A stretch of 64,000 nt of DNA. It comes from JBLZUR01 sp048565625. Its GTDB lineage: Bacteria; Pseudomonadota; Alphaproteobacteria; Sphingomonadales; Sphingomonadaceae. The notes below the pieces were generated by a model, which was given only the letters and a program-made list of their open reading frames with translations, searched no databases and had not been told where the DNA came from. Made by a program: the position numbers and the translations under genes. Shown here one piece after another: positions 16,584-25,047 of this stretch. Positions within the stretch are counted from its first letter, which is position 1. Each line of letters opens with the position of its first letter. The DNA is taken from assembly GCF_048565625.1 (NCBI RefSeq), contig NZ_JBLZUR010000002.1, positions 2,170,001 to 2,234,000 of the forward strand. Direction: 5' to 3'.

Positions 16584-19379
16584 GTGTTCAACCGAGTTCT
16601 GCATTGTGTGAGCCATCAGCATGACTGGCGGCTTCTGGTTCTAGCCGCGTTCATCTGCGGCGTTTCCTGCGCGGCGGCATGCCTCATCATGCGACACAGC
16701 GCATCGAGGCAGGGCCCCGGGCGGCTGAGCTGGCTGGCGGTCGCGGGCGTCGCCACCGGGTTCGGGATCTGGGCGACGCATTTCGTGGCGATGCTCGGCT
16801 ATGACCTCGGCATCCCAGTCGGCTACGATCTGCGGCTGACGATCCTGTCGCTGCTGATCTCGATCGGTCTCACCACTGCGGCCTTCGCAGCCTGGGGCGC
16901 CCGACCGGGCCAGCCCCGGCCGATGCTCTGCGCGATCATCTCGGCGGGCGGGATCGTCGCGATGCATTATACCGGCATGTACGCCATGCAATTTGGCGGC
17001 CGGCTGGTCTGGTCTCCCGGTCTGGTCGCGACATCCGTCGTTGTGTGTCTGGCGCTCACCGCCTGTTCCTCCCACAGCAGTCTCGGCGCGGGCGCCCGTC
17101 CTGCCGCGCTCGGCGTCGGCTTCTTCATGGCGGCGATCCTGTCCCTCCACCTGCTCGGCATGGCCGCCTTCTCTTTCGTGCCCGACGCCGGCGCCGCAGC
17201 GCTCGGCCCGGGCGAGGTGATCCTCTCGCCGCTCGGCCTGGGCGCAGTGCTCGGCGCGGTTGCGCTGGCGGTGCTGGTGATCTGTTCCATCGCCTCCATC
17301 GTCGACGGCGCGGCCCGCAGCGCGATCCACGCGCGGGAGCGGGAATTCCGCGCGCTGGTACAAGGCATCACTGACTGCGCGCTCTACATGCTCGATACCA
17401 ACGGCCGGGTGGCCAGCTGGAACGCCGGGGCGGAGCGGCTGAAGGGCTATGCCGAGGCGGAGGCGATCGGCCTGCCGCTCGGCGCCTTCTATTCGCTCGC
17501 CGATGTGGAGGCTGGTGTGCCGGCGCGCGCGCTTGCTGCGGCCGGCCACACGGGCAAGTTCACGGCGGAGGACTGGCGCTACCGAAAGGACGGCAGCCGG
17601 TTCTGGGCGCATGTCACCATCGAGCCGGTGCGCGACGGCGGCGGGCGGTTCTGCGGCTATGCCAAGATCACGCGCGACATGACCCGGTTCAAGGAGGATC
17701 GCGACCGGGTCGACACGCTGACCGGCAAGCTCGACGCCGCATTGTCGAACATGCATCACGGCCTGTGCCTGTTCGACGCGGAGGAGCGCCTCCAGCTCGT
17801 CAACTGCCGCTTCTACGAGATTTTCGGCACGACGCGCGAAGCAATCCGCCTCGGCATGACCTTCGACGAGGTCGTGCTGGCGAACACCCGCCTGCGGACC
17901 GGCAAGCCCGTCGATCCGGATTACCTGCCGCAGGTGCGCGCCCGCCTGCGCAACTTCACATCGCCCGATGCCGCGAACAGCCTTACCCTGGAGTTCGACG
18001 ACGGCACCGTCATCGACATCGTTCACCGCCGGCTGGAGGATGGCGGCTTCGTCGTCACCTATGAGGACGCGCGCGAACGGCGCCGGGTGGAGGCGGAGAT
18101 GGCGCATATGGCGCTTCACGACGGCCTCACCGGCCTCCCCAACCGCCTGCATTTCAACGCCAAGCTGGACGAGGCGATCGCCCGCGCCGGCCGGACGGGC
18201 GCGCAGGTGGGCGTCATCGCCATCGACCTTGACCGGTTCAAGGAGATCAACGACCGGCGCGGCCATGGGGTGGGCGATCGGGTGCTGACCGTCATTGCCG
18301 GACGGCTGCGCGCGTTGACGCCGGACGACGCGTTCAGCGGCCGCTTCGGCGGGGACGAGTTCGCCGCCTTCATCGTCTATCGCGAGCGGGCCGATCTGAC
18401 CGCCTTTGTGGCGGCGCTGGACGGCGCGCTGAACGCTGCGGTCGCGCTGGATGACATGCTGCTCCCCTGCGGGGCGAGCCTGGGCATCGCGGTCTATCCG
18501 GAGGATGGCGGCAGCCGGGACCAGCTGTCCAACAACGCGGACCTCGCCATGTACCGCGCGAAATCAACGATCGGCCTGACCAGCTGCTATTACGAATACG
18601 GCATGGACGAGCGCGCGCGCCAGCGTCGCATCCTGACGCAGGATCTGCGCGAGGCAGTGGCGCGCGACGAGCTGTCGATCGCCTATCAAGTCCAGCGCCG
18701 CGTTTCCGATCGCGCGATCACCGGCTACGAGGCGCTGCTCCGCTGGGAACATGGGCGCAAGGGCACGATCTCTCCGGCGGACTTCATCACCCTGGCCGAG
18801 GATAGCGGCGACATCCTGCCGATCGGGGAATGGGTGCTGCGCCAGGCCTGCGCCGAGGCGGCGGAATGGGCGGTGCCGCACAAGATCGCGGTGAACCTTT
18901 CGCCCGTCCAGCTAACCGACCGCAACCTCGTCGCGACCCTGATCGACATCCTGGATGAGACCGGCCTGCCGCCCCACCGGCTGGAGCTGGAGATCACAGA
19001 GAGCGCGATCATCGCCGATAAGGCGCAGGCACTCCGTGTCCTGCGCGCGATCAAGGCGCTGGGCGTCACCATCGCGCTCGACGATTTCGGGACGGGCTAT
19101 TCCTCGCTCGACACGCTCCACTCCTTCCCATTCGACAAGATCAAGATCGACCGGTCCTTCCTGCACAATTCGGGCAAGAGCGAACATGCGCTCGCCATCG
19201 TTCGCGCGGTCCTCGCGCTCGGCCGCAGCCTCGGCGTCCCGGTGCTGGCGGAAGGAGTGGAGACCAAGGATCAACTGATGATGCTCTGCGCCGAACGGTG
19301 CAGCGAGGCGCAGGGCTTCTTCTTCGGCATGCCGAAAGAAGGAATGCCCGCGTTCGACGTGACGGCCGAAGCCGCCTAA
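16584..19379 (+). CDS. MHYT-PAS-GGDEF-EAL cyclic-di-GMP signalling protein
   Basis: 931 residues from a GTG with an excellent GGGGAGGA site. Domains in order: MHYT membrane sensor with seven spans (1-245; ATHFVAML near 64-71, AMHYTGM at 126-132, SLHLLGM later); PAS (about 265-375, LDTNGRVASWNAGAERL); second PAS (385-500); GGDEF (about 510-670, intact FGGDEF near 589-594); EAL (about 680-925, intact YEALLRWEH and LDDFGTGYSSL). Both the cyclase and phosphodiesterase signatures are intact. I see no RxxD inhibitory site five residues before GGDEF, so product inhibition of the cyclase is unlikely. MHYT domains are thought to sense diatomic gases through metal. Likely target: exopolysaccharide or motility. 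Confidence 0.93.
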   Translation: MFNRVLHCVSHQHDWRLLVLAAFICGVSCAAACLIMRHSASRQGPGRLSWLAVAGVATGFGIWATHFVAMLGYDLGIPVGYDLRLTILSLLISIGLTTAAFAAWGARPGQPRPMLCAIISAGGIVAMHYTGMYAMQFGGRLVWSPGLVATSVVVCLALTACSSHSSLGAGARPAALGVGFFMAAILSLHLLGMAAFSFVPDAGAAALGPGEVILSPLGLGAVLGAVALAVLVICSIASIVDGAARSAIHAREREFRALVQGITDCALYMLDTNGRVASWNAGAERLKGYAEAEAIGLPLGAFYSLADVEAGVPARALAAAGHTGKFTAEDWRYRKDGSRFWAHVTIEPVRDGGGRFCGYAKITRDMTRFKEDRDRVDTLTGKLDAALSNMHHGLCLFDAEERLQLVNCRFYEIFGTTREAIRLGMTFDEVVLANTRLRTGKPVDPDYLPQVRARLRNFTSPDAANSLTLEFDDGTVIDIVHRRLEDGGFVVTYEDARERRRVEAEMAHMALHDGLTGLPNRLHFNAKLDEAIARAGRTGAQVGVIAIDLDRFKEINDRRGHGVGDRVLTVIAGRLRALTPDDAFSGRFGGDEFAAFIVYRERADLTAFVAALDGALNAAVALDDMLLPCGASLGIAVYPEDGGSRDQLSNNADLAMYRAKSTIGLTSCYYEYGMDERARQRRILTQDLREAVARDELSIAYQVQRRVSDRAITGYEALLRWEHGRKGTISPADFITLAEDSGDILPIGEWVLRQACAEAAEWAVPHKIAVNLSPVQLTDRNLVATLIDILDETGLPPHRLELEITESAIIADKAQALRVLRAIKALGVTIALDDFGTGYSSLDTLHSFPFDKIKIDRSFLHNSGKSEHALAIVRAVLALGRSLGVPVLAEGVETKDQLMMLCAERCSEAQGFFFGMPKEGMPAFDVTAEAA

Positions 19380-19389
19380 GCGTCACGGC

Positions 19390-19923
19390 ATGACCGACCG
19401 CAACGCCGATATCGCCGCCTTCGTGCGCACCGTGCCGGACTATCCCCGGCCGGGTGTCCTGTTCCGCGACCTGACACCGCTGATCGCCGAAGGCCGGGCG
19501 TTCCGGCTCACCATCGACCGGCTGGCGGAGATGCTCGGCGACGTACCGTTCGACCGGATCGCCGCGGTCGAGGCGCGCGGGTTCATCTTCGCGGCGGCAC
19601 TCGCCTACCGCATGGGTGTCGGCACCGTGATCCTACGCAAGCCCGGCAAGCTGCCGCCCATCGTCCACGCGATCGACTATGCGCTGGAATACGGGACCGA
19701 CCGGCTGGAGATGCGGGCCGACGCCTGTGCCGCCGGCGACCGCGTCGTGCTGATCGACGATCTGATCGCGACGGGCGGTACCGCTCTTGCCGCCGTATCC
19801 CTCCTCCGCCGCCTCGGCGCGGAGGTCGCGGCGGCGGCCTTCGTCATCGACCTGCCGGCGCTCGGCGGGTCGGCGGCGCTGACGGAGGCCGGGGTTGGCG
19901 TGCGATCGCTGCTGACCGCCTGA
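19390..19923 (+). CDS. apt: Adenine phosphoribosyltransferase
   Basis: 177 residues with the type I PRTase fold. VRTVPDYPRPGVLFRDLTPLI at the N-terminus is diagnostic of Apt, followed by AVEARGFIFAAALAYRMG and the PRPP-binding loop VVLIDDLIATGGTA at about 118-131. It salvages adenine to AMP in the cytoplasm. It starts 10 nt after the GGDEF-EAL gene and has no strong ribosome site of its own, so translational coupling is possible. It is convergent with the small gene on the opposite strand. Confidence 0.95.
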   Translation: MTDRNADIAAFVRTVPDYPRPGVLFRDLTPLIAEGRAFRLTIDRLAEMLGDVPFDRIAAVEARGFIFAAALAYRMGVGTVILRKPGKLPPIVHAIDYALEYGTDRLEMRADACAAGDRVVLIDDLIATGGTALAAVSLLRRLGAEVAAAAFVIDLPALGGSAALTEAGVGVRSLLTA

Positions 19924-19944
19924 CCGCACGCCTTGGAGCGGGGT

Positions 19945-20316
19945 TCAGCCGAAGAACACCGCGTTGAGGGCGTCGTCGGTCACGCCGCCATTTCCGGCCA
20001 CGTTGCCGCCGTTGAGCAGATAGTTGGTTCCGAGCGGATCGTCGTCATTGACGAGGTTCTCCACCAGGCTGCCCGGCCCGACCAGATCGTTGACCACGTT
20101 CCGGGTTCCGCCGCCCAGCAAATCGGCGACGACACCGCTCGTGCCGAAGAGGTTCCCGAGCAGCGTGGTCTGATCCGCTATACTCGCGCTGATGCCGGTG
20201 GGATCATTGCCGCTGTTCAGATCGGATGAAAGATTATCAAGGAGGCCGCCTTTCCCGGCGACGTCCTTGAGGACCGGCGAGAGGTTGACGTGAAGCGCAC
20301 CAAATTTCAGGGCCAT
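19945..20316 (-). CDS. Small acidic Gly/Asn/Leu-rich protein of unknown function
   Basis: 123 residues from ATG 20316, chosen over 20337 because GGAGA lies about 7 nt before it. The sequence is rich in Leu, Gly, Asn and Asp with recurring LL.NL/LV.NLV units (GGLLDNLSSDLNSG, TTLLGNLFGTSGVV, GSLVENLVNDDDPLG, NYLLNGGNVAGNGG). It has no signal peptide, cysteine or membrane span. I do not recognise the family. The low-complexity repeats suggest a secreted or surface-associated polymeric protein, perhaps exported without a classical signal, but that is inference. Its promoter region contains a long inverted repeat (20381-20430). Confidence 0.6.
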   Translation of the reverse strand: MALKFGALHVNLSPVLKDVAGKGGLLDNLSSDLNSGNDPTGISASIADQTTLLGNLFGTSGVVADLLGGGTRNVVNDLVGPGSLVENLVNDDDPLGTNYLLNGGNVAGNGGVTDDALNAVFFG

Positions 20317-20380
20317 GACTGTCTCTCCATTGTTCACCGATCCTTTGACAGGATGAGCAAAAAACAGCCCCAGCTTTACT

Positions 20381-20460
20381 CGGCTCCGAATGGAATATCC
20401 TTGTTTTACTTGCGCAATATTTCGGAGCCGAACAGTTTAGCTCGCTTACTCCGATCGGAG
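20381..20460. repeat. Inverted repeat CGGCTCCGAA with 30-nt spacer, plus 12-bp palindrome
   Basis: CGGCTCCGAA at 20381-20390 and its exact reverse complement TTCGGAGCCG at 20421-20430 flank an AT-rich 30-nt spacer. A separate perfect palindrome, CTCCGATCGGAG, is at 20449-20460. Both lie in the 147-nt gap between the pyruvyltransferase stop and the start of the small unknown gene on the same strand. They could be a terminator, an operator or a structured leader. Confidence 0.6.
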
Positions 20461-20463
20461 CGA

Positions 20464-21369
20464 CTACCTTAATCTGACGCCCAAGCGTCCTAGCTCAGCG
20501 CCGATCCGCATCTCGATGGCGGCACGGTCGGCCGCGACATCGGGCAGGCTCGGGTTCCAGTCGATCTCGCCCGCCCGATCCGGTGTGTAGACCGGCATCT
20601 TCTCCGCCAGATAGGTAAACCGCGGATCGAGGTCTCGGCGGAACAGGATCACGGGAATGCCCATGCCGATGCAGGGCGAGGCGACGTGCAGCAGCGAGGT
20701 GAGCACCAGAGCCGCCGTGTCGCGGTAGCGCGCCAGCATCGCCGCCTCGATGGTGTCGAGTGCGTCCCTGCCACTCCGTGAAACCGGAAGCTCGCTGACC
20801 GGGCTTCGGTGAAAGATCGTTTCCGCTCCGGCCGCGAGGTGCGTCGGAATATGGTCGTGTATCTCGGGCGGCAACACGCCCGCCCCCGCACCGTGGACGA
20901 TCAGCAGGCGGCCGTCGGCAGGCGCATAGGCGCGCGTGGGAAGCGTCATGGTCACGCACCCGGTGACGTCGGCGGCGATGCCGTGCGCGCGCAGATGGTC
21001 CGCGGTCGCCACGTCGCGGCAGCCGATCGTCCCCTGCCCGGCCAGCCAGCCGCGGTGCCGGCGTACGACCGCCTCCGCCGCGTTGAAGCCCACGAACACG
21101 GGGTGGACCTGCGGCGGCATCGGCAGGCTGCGTTCCCAGAAAACGCCGTTAGTGATGAGGGCCACCGGCTCCCCGTCATAATCCGCCAGCGTATCACGAT
21201 CGACGCCGACGATATCGTCCTCCGCCACGCCGAGGCGCTTTAGCAGGGCGCGCGCGGCGATCGTCTGCGCATTGTCGCCCAGATTGGCGGTGAAATGGCC
21301 CTCCCGCTCGATCTGCCGCGCGAAGCCGGCCGTTCCCGCATAGCTGAAGGTCAGGACACCGGCCTTCAT
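20464..21369 (-). CDS. Polysaccharide pyruvyl transferase-like protein
   Basis: 301 residues from ATG 21369. It shows the N-terminal NLGDNAQTIAARALLKRLG (about 30-48), a VALITNGVFWER strand-loop, GTIGCRDVATADHL near 113-126 and a late VLTSLLHVASPCIGMGIPVILFRR, which match the polysaccharide pyruvyl transferase fold (GT-B-like). Members add pyruvate ketals to exopolysaccharide sugars, though related proteins have other glycan roles. The ATG overlaps the stop of the SGNH gene upstream (ATGA), so the two are translationally coupled and probably modify the same glycan. Pyruvylation itself is inferred from family. Confidence 0.72.
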   Translation of the reverse strand: MKAGVLTFSYAGTAGFARQIEREGHFTANLGDNAQTIAARALLKRLGVAEDDIVGVDRDTLADYDGEPVALITNGVFWERSLPMPPQVHPVFVGFNAAEAVVRRHRGWLAGQGTIGCRDVATADHLRAHGIAADVTGCVTMTLPTRAYAPADGRLLIVHGAGAGVLPPEIHDHIPTHLAAGAETIFHRSPVSELPVSRSGRDALDTIEAAMLARYRDTAALVLTSLLHVASPCIGMGIPVILFRRDLDPRFTYLAEKMPVYTPDRAGEIDWNPSLPDVAADRAAIEMRIGAELGRLGVRLR

Positions 21370-22049
21370 GGCAGCGGCGGAAGGCCATCGATTACGGGCA
21401 GGAGCCGGCGCGCCCAGACCGGCCCGGCAGTGAGCGGATCGAGATGATGATCCCTGATGTCGAAATGGCGAAAGCGCTCCGAGATGAGGCCGGTGGCGGG
21501 GTCGATGAGGTCGGGGGTGAGATCGACGAAGTGGCAACCCGCGTCCCTGACCCGCAGCGCCAGCTCGGCATTGTAGCGCAGGGTCAAGTTGGTGCGGGTC
21601 CGGTGGTCGGCCTCCACCTCCCGCCTGAGATGCGCGACCTCCCCGTCCAGTTCGCCGTCCCGGATCGTCGGCAGGATGGCACTGGTGACGATCACGTCGC
21701 GATAGCCCATCGCCCGCACCTCGACGAGGAACGCGACATAGGCGTCCAGCGATGCGGTGAGTTGCGCCTCGACGCTTTCGCCATGACGCTGCGCGCGGAC
21801 CCAGATGACGAAGCCGCAATCGACCTCGCCAAGCTGGAAGATGGGCACGATCGCCGGATCGACCTTCGCCAACCGGCCTCTGAAGTAAGGCAGCGCCTGT
21901 GTCTTGGAGGTCGGGTGCCGCAATCCGACGGCCGTCGCGCCGGGTACCTTCTTGCTCCTGCACTGGTATGGCACGAAGAGCCCGGCCTCGATCGCATGCT
22001 CGATCGCGTTCAGGTGACTGTCGCCGAGGAACTGGAGGATGCGGGGCAT
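21366..22049 (-). CDS. SGNH/GDSL-type hydrolase-like protein
   Basis: 227 residues. The N-terminus ILQFLGDSHLNAIEHA carries the block I GDS with the putative nucleophile Ser near residue 11. FQLGEVDCGFVIW (about 71-83) may correspond to later blocks, and the C-terminal DHHLDPLTAG supplies an Asp-x-x-His pair. These are the elements of SGNH esterases/acetyltransferases that de-acylate or acylate glycans. It is followed by the pyruvyltransferase gene with a 4-nt overlap, forming a two-gene polysaccharide-modification operon. Substrate unknown. Confidence 0.68.
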   Translation of the reverse strand: MPRILQFLGDSHLNAIEHAIEAGLFVPYQCRSKKVPGATAVGLRHPTSKTQALPYFRGRLAKVDPAIVPIFQLGEVDCGFVIWVRAQRHGESVEAQLTASLDAYVAFLVEVRAMGYRDVIVTSAILPTIRDGELDGEVAHLRREVEADHRTRTNLTLRYNAELALRVRDAGCHFVDLTPDLIDPATGLISERFRHFDIRDHHLDPLTAGPVWARRLLPVIDGLPPLP

Positions 22050-22118
22050 GGCCCCCGTTCCTTAAGGTCCGATCCCGTTCCGGGGAAGCGCTGGGGATCG
22101 GAGGCCGATCGGCGGCGG

Positions 22119-22204
22119 TGGTGGACAGGGCTGGATTCGAACCAGCGTACGCTTTCACGGGCAGATTTACAGTCTGCTGCCTTTAACCACTCGGCCACCT
22201 GTCC
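22119..22204 (-). tRNA. tRNA-Tyr (anticodon GTA)
   Basis: An 86-nt class II tRNA on the minus strand. Acceptor GGACAGG pairs with CCTGTCC, D-loop contains GTGGTTAAAGGC, anticodon loop CTGTAAA gives GTA, a long variable arm follows, then GGTTCGAATCC in the T-arm. The CCA end is encoded. Confidence 0.95.
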
Positions 22205-22312
22205 AGTGCGCGGAGCCGCCCTTTCGGGCGAAGGCGCGTCCAATGGCGAAGGGCTGCCTGCCTGTCAACGCCGTCGCTTGCGTGGGCGCGCGGCGGATTG
22301 CAAAAGCGGCCC

Positions 22313-23056
22313 ATGAAAAAAGGTCATCGCCCCTCCGCGCCCGCAAGCGGCCGCCCGCGTCTCTGGGGCAAGCACGCCGTCACGGCAGCACTCGCCAACC
22401 CCGAGCGGACGATCCGCCATGTCTGGGGCACCCGCGATGCGCTCGCCGCGCTCGATCTGCCGCCCGTCGTCCCCATCACCCGCGCCGAGGTCGCCGATCT
22501 CGGCCGGCTCGTGCCGAATGACGCGCCGCATCAGGGCATCGTCATCGAAGTCGATCCACTGGAGGACATCTGGCTCGGCGATCTGCTCGAACAGGGGCGC
22601 GACGACCGCCGTCCGCTGCTGGTACTCGATCAGGTGACCGACCCGCATAATGTCGGCGCGATGCTGCGGTCTGCCGCCGCCTTCGACGCGCTCGGCATCG
22701 TCACGCAGGATCGGCATTCCCCGCCCGAATCCGGCACCGTGGCTCGAGCAGCCTCCGGCGCACTGGAGTTCGTGCCCTGGGTTCGCGTGGTAAACCTCGC
22801 CCGCGCCCTGGACGAGATCGGTGAGGCCGGGTTCTGGCGCATCGGCCTGACCGGCACCGCGAAGAAGACGCTGGCGGAAACGCTCGGGCAGACCCGCCCC
22901 TGCCTGGTCATGGGCGCGGAAGGCGAAGGGATGCGCCAGAACACCGAGGCGCATTGCGACGAACTGGCGAAGCTGCCGATCAGCCCGCGTATCGAGAGCC
23001 TCAACGTCTCCAACGCCGCCGCCATCGCACTCTACGCGGCGCAGGTACGCGGCTGA
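22313..23056 (+). CDS. rlmB: 23S rRNA (guanosine-2'-O-)-methyltransferase RlmB
   Basis: 247 residues from ATG 22313 (a TTG 15 nt earlier is possible). The N-terminal substrate-binding domain includes LWGKHAVTAALANPERTI, typical of RlmB/TrmH-family proteins. The SpoU knot motifs are complete: NVGAMLRSAAAF (about 109-120), LVMGAEGEGM (about 198-207) and SLNVSNAAAIALY (about 230-242). It methylates G2251 of 23S rRNA using SAM. Its TGA overlaps the ATG of the glycosylase gene, which couples the two. Confidence 0.92.
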   Translation: MKKGHRPSAPASGRPRLWGKHAVTAALANPERTIRHVWGTRDALAALDLPPVVPITRAEVADLGRLVPNDAPHQGIVIEVDPLEDIWLGDLLEQGRDDRRPLLVLDQVTDPHNVGAMLRSAAAFDALGIVTQDRHSPPESGTVARAASGALEFVPWVRVVNLARALDEIGEAGFWRIGLTGTAKKTLAETLGQTRPCLVMGAEGEGMRQNTEAHCDELAKLPISPRIESLNVSNAAAIALYAAQVRG

Positions 23057-23700
23057 TGGGTATCCCGGCCGATCGGCTGCGCGCTTCGATCGAGGCGCTC
23101 GCGGCGATCGAGCCGGGCTTCGCCGCCGGCCTCGCCCGCTTCGGCCATCCCGAACCGCGGATCAGCGAGCGCGGCTATGAAAGCCTGCTGCGCACCATGG
23201 TCGGCCAGCAGGTGAGCGTCGCTGCCGCCCGGTCGATCTGGGCCAAGCTGGATGCAGCCGTGGGCGGCGCGGGCAACCCCGACAACCTCCTCGCCGCCTC
23301 CGACGAGACTTTACGCGGGGCAGGCCTGTCACGCCAGAAGATCGGCTATGCCCGCTCCTTCGCGGAGGAGGTCGCGACCGGCCGCCTGCCCCTCGACAAC
23401 CTGCCGGAAGACGATGAGGAGGCGATCGCCGCGATGACCCGCGTCAAGGGGATCGGCCGTTGGTCGGCGGAAATCTACCTGCTGTTCGCCGAGGGTCGGG
23501 CGGATGTCTGGCCGGCGGGCGACCTCGCGGTGCAGGTCGAGATCGGCCATCTGCTCGGCTATGAGGCTCGCCCGAGCGAAAAGGCGATCCGCGCGCTTTC
23601 GGAACCCTGGCGGCCCCATCGCGGCGCGCTCGCGATCTTCGCCTGGCACCATTACGGCCATCGTCGCGCGCTGAAGGGCGCGGACGCGGCGCCTTTGTAG
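23056..23700 (+). CDS. DNA-3-methyladenine glycosylase II family (AlkA-type HhH-GPD)
   Basis: 214 residues starting at the ATG that overlaps the rlmB stop. HhH-GPD features: LLRTMVGQQVSVAAARSIW (about 47-65), the helix-hairpin-helix VKGIGRWSAEIYLLF (about 134-148) and the catalytic aspartate in WPAGDLAVQ (about 159). No iron-sulfur cysteines are present, consistent with the AlkA branch. It would excise alkylated bases in base-excision repair. No Ada-like regulator is adjacent. Confidence 0.9.
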   Translation: MGIPADRLRASIEALAAIEPGFAAGLARFGHPEPRISERGYESLLRTMVGQQVSVAAARSIWAKLDAAVGGAGNPDNLLAASDETLRGAGLSRQKIGYARSFAEEVATGRLPLDNLPEDDEEAIAAMTRVKGIGRWSAEIYLLFAEGRADVWPAGDLAVQVEIGHLLGYEARPSEKAIRALSEPWRPHRGALAIFAWHHYGHRRALKGADAAPL

Positions 23701-23706
23701 AAGATC

Positions 23707-23832
23707 ATCCTCCCCCGCCAGGGGGAGGTGGCGCCGTGAGGCGACGGAGGGGGCGGTCGGCGATGTCCTCGGCCTTCCTTTCCTCCCCCTCCGTCAGGCT
23801 GCGCCTGCCACCTCCTCCTGGCGGGGGAGGAT
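23707..23832. repeat. Paired palindromic intergenic repeat (CCTCCCC family)
   Basis: Terminal arms of 26 nt at 23707-23732 and 23807-23832 are inverted copies with a single mismatch; each begins or ends with ATCCTCCCCC and contains an internal GCCAGGGGG. The centre holds GACGGAGGGGG and CCCCTCCGTC. A related element is at 37973-38108. Confidence 0.85.
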
Positions 23833-23905
23833 CTTAGGCCGCGTGCAATCTCATGCGTCCCAATCGCCTTCCGCGCGTTCCCGCAGCGCAACAGGGAGGT
23901 GAGGA

Positions 23906-24880
23906 ATGGCGACACATCCGGGGCGGCGCGCGGAGGACAGGCGCGGTCTTCAGGCGGACAGCCCGTTGGAGATGCCGCCTCTCGCCTGGCGAGAGATCGC
24001 GGTGCGCGTGTGGAACGCGACCGGCGACAACAACATCGCCATCCTGGCCGCAGGCGTCGCGTTCTACGCCTTCCTTGCCTTCGTGCCACTGCTCGGCGCG
24101 ATGATCATGACCTACGGTCTCGTCGCCGATCCCGCGACCGTCGCCGACCACATGCGCACGATCATCGATCTCGTCCCGCGCGACGCCGCCAAGCTGATCT
24201 ACGACCAGTTGCTCAGCGTCACCACCACGGCGGCGGAGAAGACCGGCTTCGGTCTCGTCTTCGCGCTGCTCATCTCGATCTACGGCGCGATGCGCGCGGC
24301 GAGCGGGATCATGGTCGCGCTGAACGTAATTTACGACCAGCATGAGCATCGCAACCTGCTCGTCACCACCGGCATCTCTGCGCTGATCACGGTCGGCGCG
24401 GTGTTCGTTGGCGTCACCGGCGTGCTCTCCGCCTCGATCCTCGGCTATCTTCAGGATCTCGTCAGCGGCCTTGGCCCGGTCGCCGCGACGATGATCAAGC
24501 TCGTCACCTGGGTGATCGCGGGCGGGCTCGCCAGCATCGGCATCGCCGTCACCTATCGCATCGGGCCGGATCGCGCCGACGCCAAATGGCGGTGGCTGAC
24601 CCTCGGGTCGATGCTCGCGACCCTGATGTGGCTGGTGGCGACGATCGGCTTCGGCTTCTACGCCGCGCGCTTCGGCGACTACAACGCGACCTACGGCTCG
24701 CTCGGCGCGGTCGTGGTGCTCTTGATGTGGCTGTTCGTCTCCGCCTACGCCATCCTGCTCGGCGCGGCGGTCAATGCGGAGGTCGAGCGGCAGACCTTGC
24801 GCGACAGCACGACCGGGCGGGAGCGCCCGATCGGAAAGCGGGGCGCGACGGTGGCCGATACGGGCCCGCCGGGGCGCTGA
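23906..24880 (+). CDS. YihY/BrkB-family inner-membrane protein
   Basis: 324 residues with six predicted membrane spans after a 45-residue cytoplasmic start. Family landmarks are NNIAILAAGVAFYAFLAFVPLL in the first span, GLVFALLISIYGAMRAASGIMVALNVIYD, and the late YNATYGSLGAVVVLLMWLFVSAYAILLGAAVNAEVER, which is highly characteristic of YihY. The Shine-Dalgarno GAGGTGAGG is strong. Function of the family is unsettled; it was once misidentified as RNase BN and has been proposed as a transporter or lipid-related factor. Confidence 0.9.
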   Translation: MATHPGRRAEDRRGLQADSPLEMPPLAWREIAVRVWNATGDNNIAILAAGVAFYAFLAFVPLLGAMIMTYGLVADPATVADHMRTIIDLVPRDAAKLIYDQLLSVTTTAAEKTGFGLVFALLISIYGAMRAASGIMVALNVIYDQHEHRNLLVTTGISALITVGAVFVGVTGVLSASILGYLQDLVSGLGPVAATMIKLVTWVIAGGLASIGIAVTYRIGPDRADAKWRWLTLGSMLATLMWLVATIGFGFYAARFGDYNATYGSLGAVVVLLMWLFVSAYAILLGAAVNAEVERQTLRDSTTGRERPIGKRGATVADTGPPGR

Positions 24881-25047
24881 TGTCCCATAACGGAACGGCT
24901 CCCAACGCGAAACCCTAACGGCGGCGAAACTATTCCAGACAACTGGCGTTACACCCATTAACACGCATATAAGCGGGAAATGCCTTTCCTTTGTGGACTT
25001 TGGCGCTAACCGTGCGTAGCTGAGTGAATGGGGGCTAGGGCTTTTCG

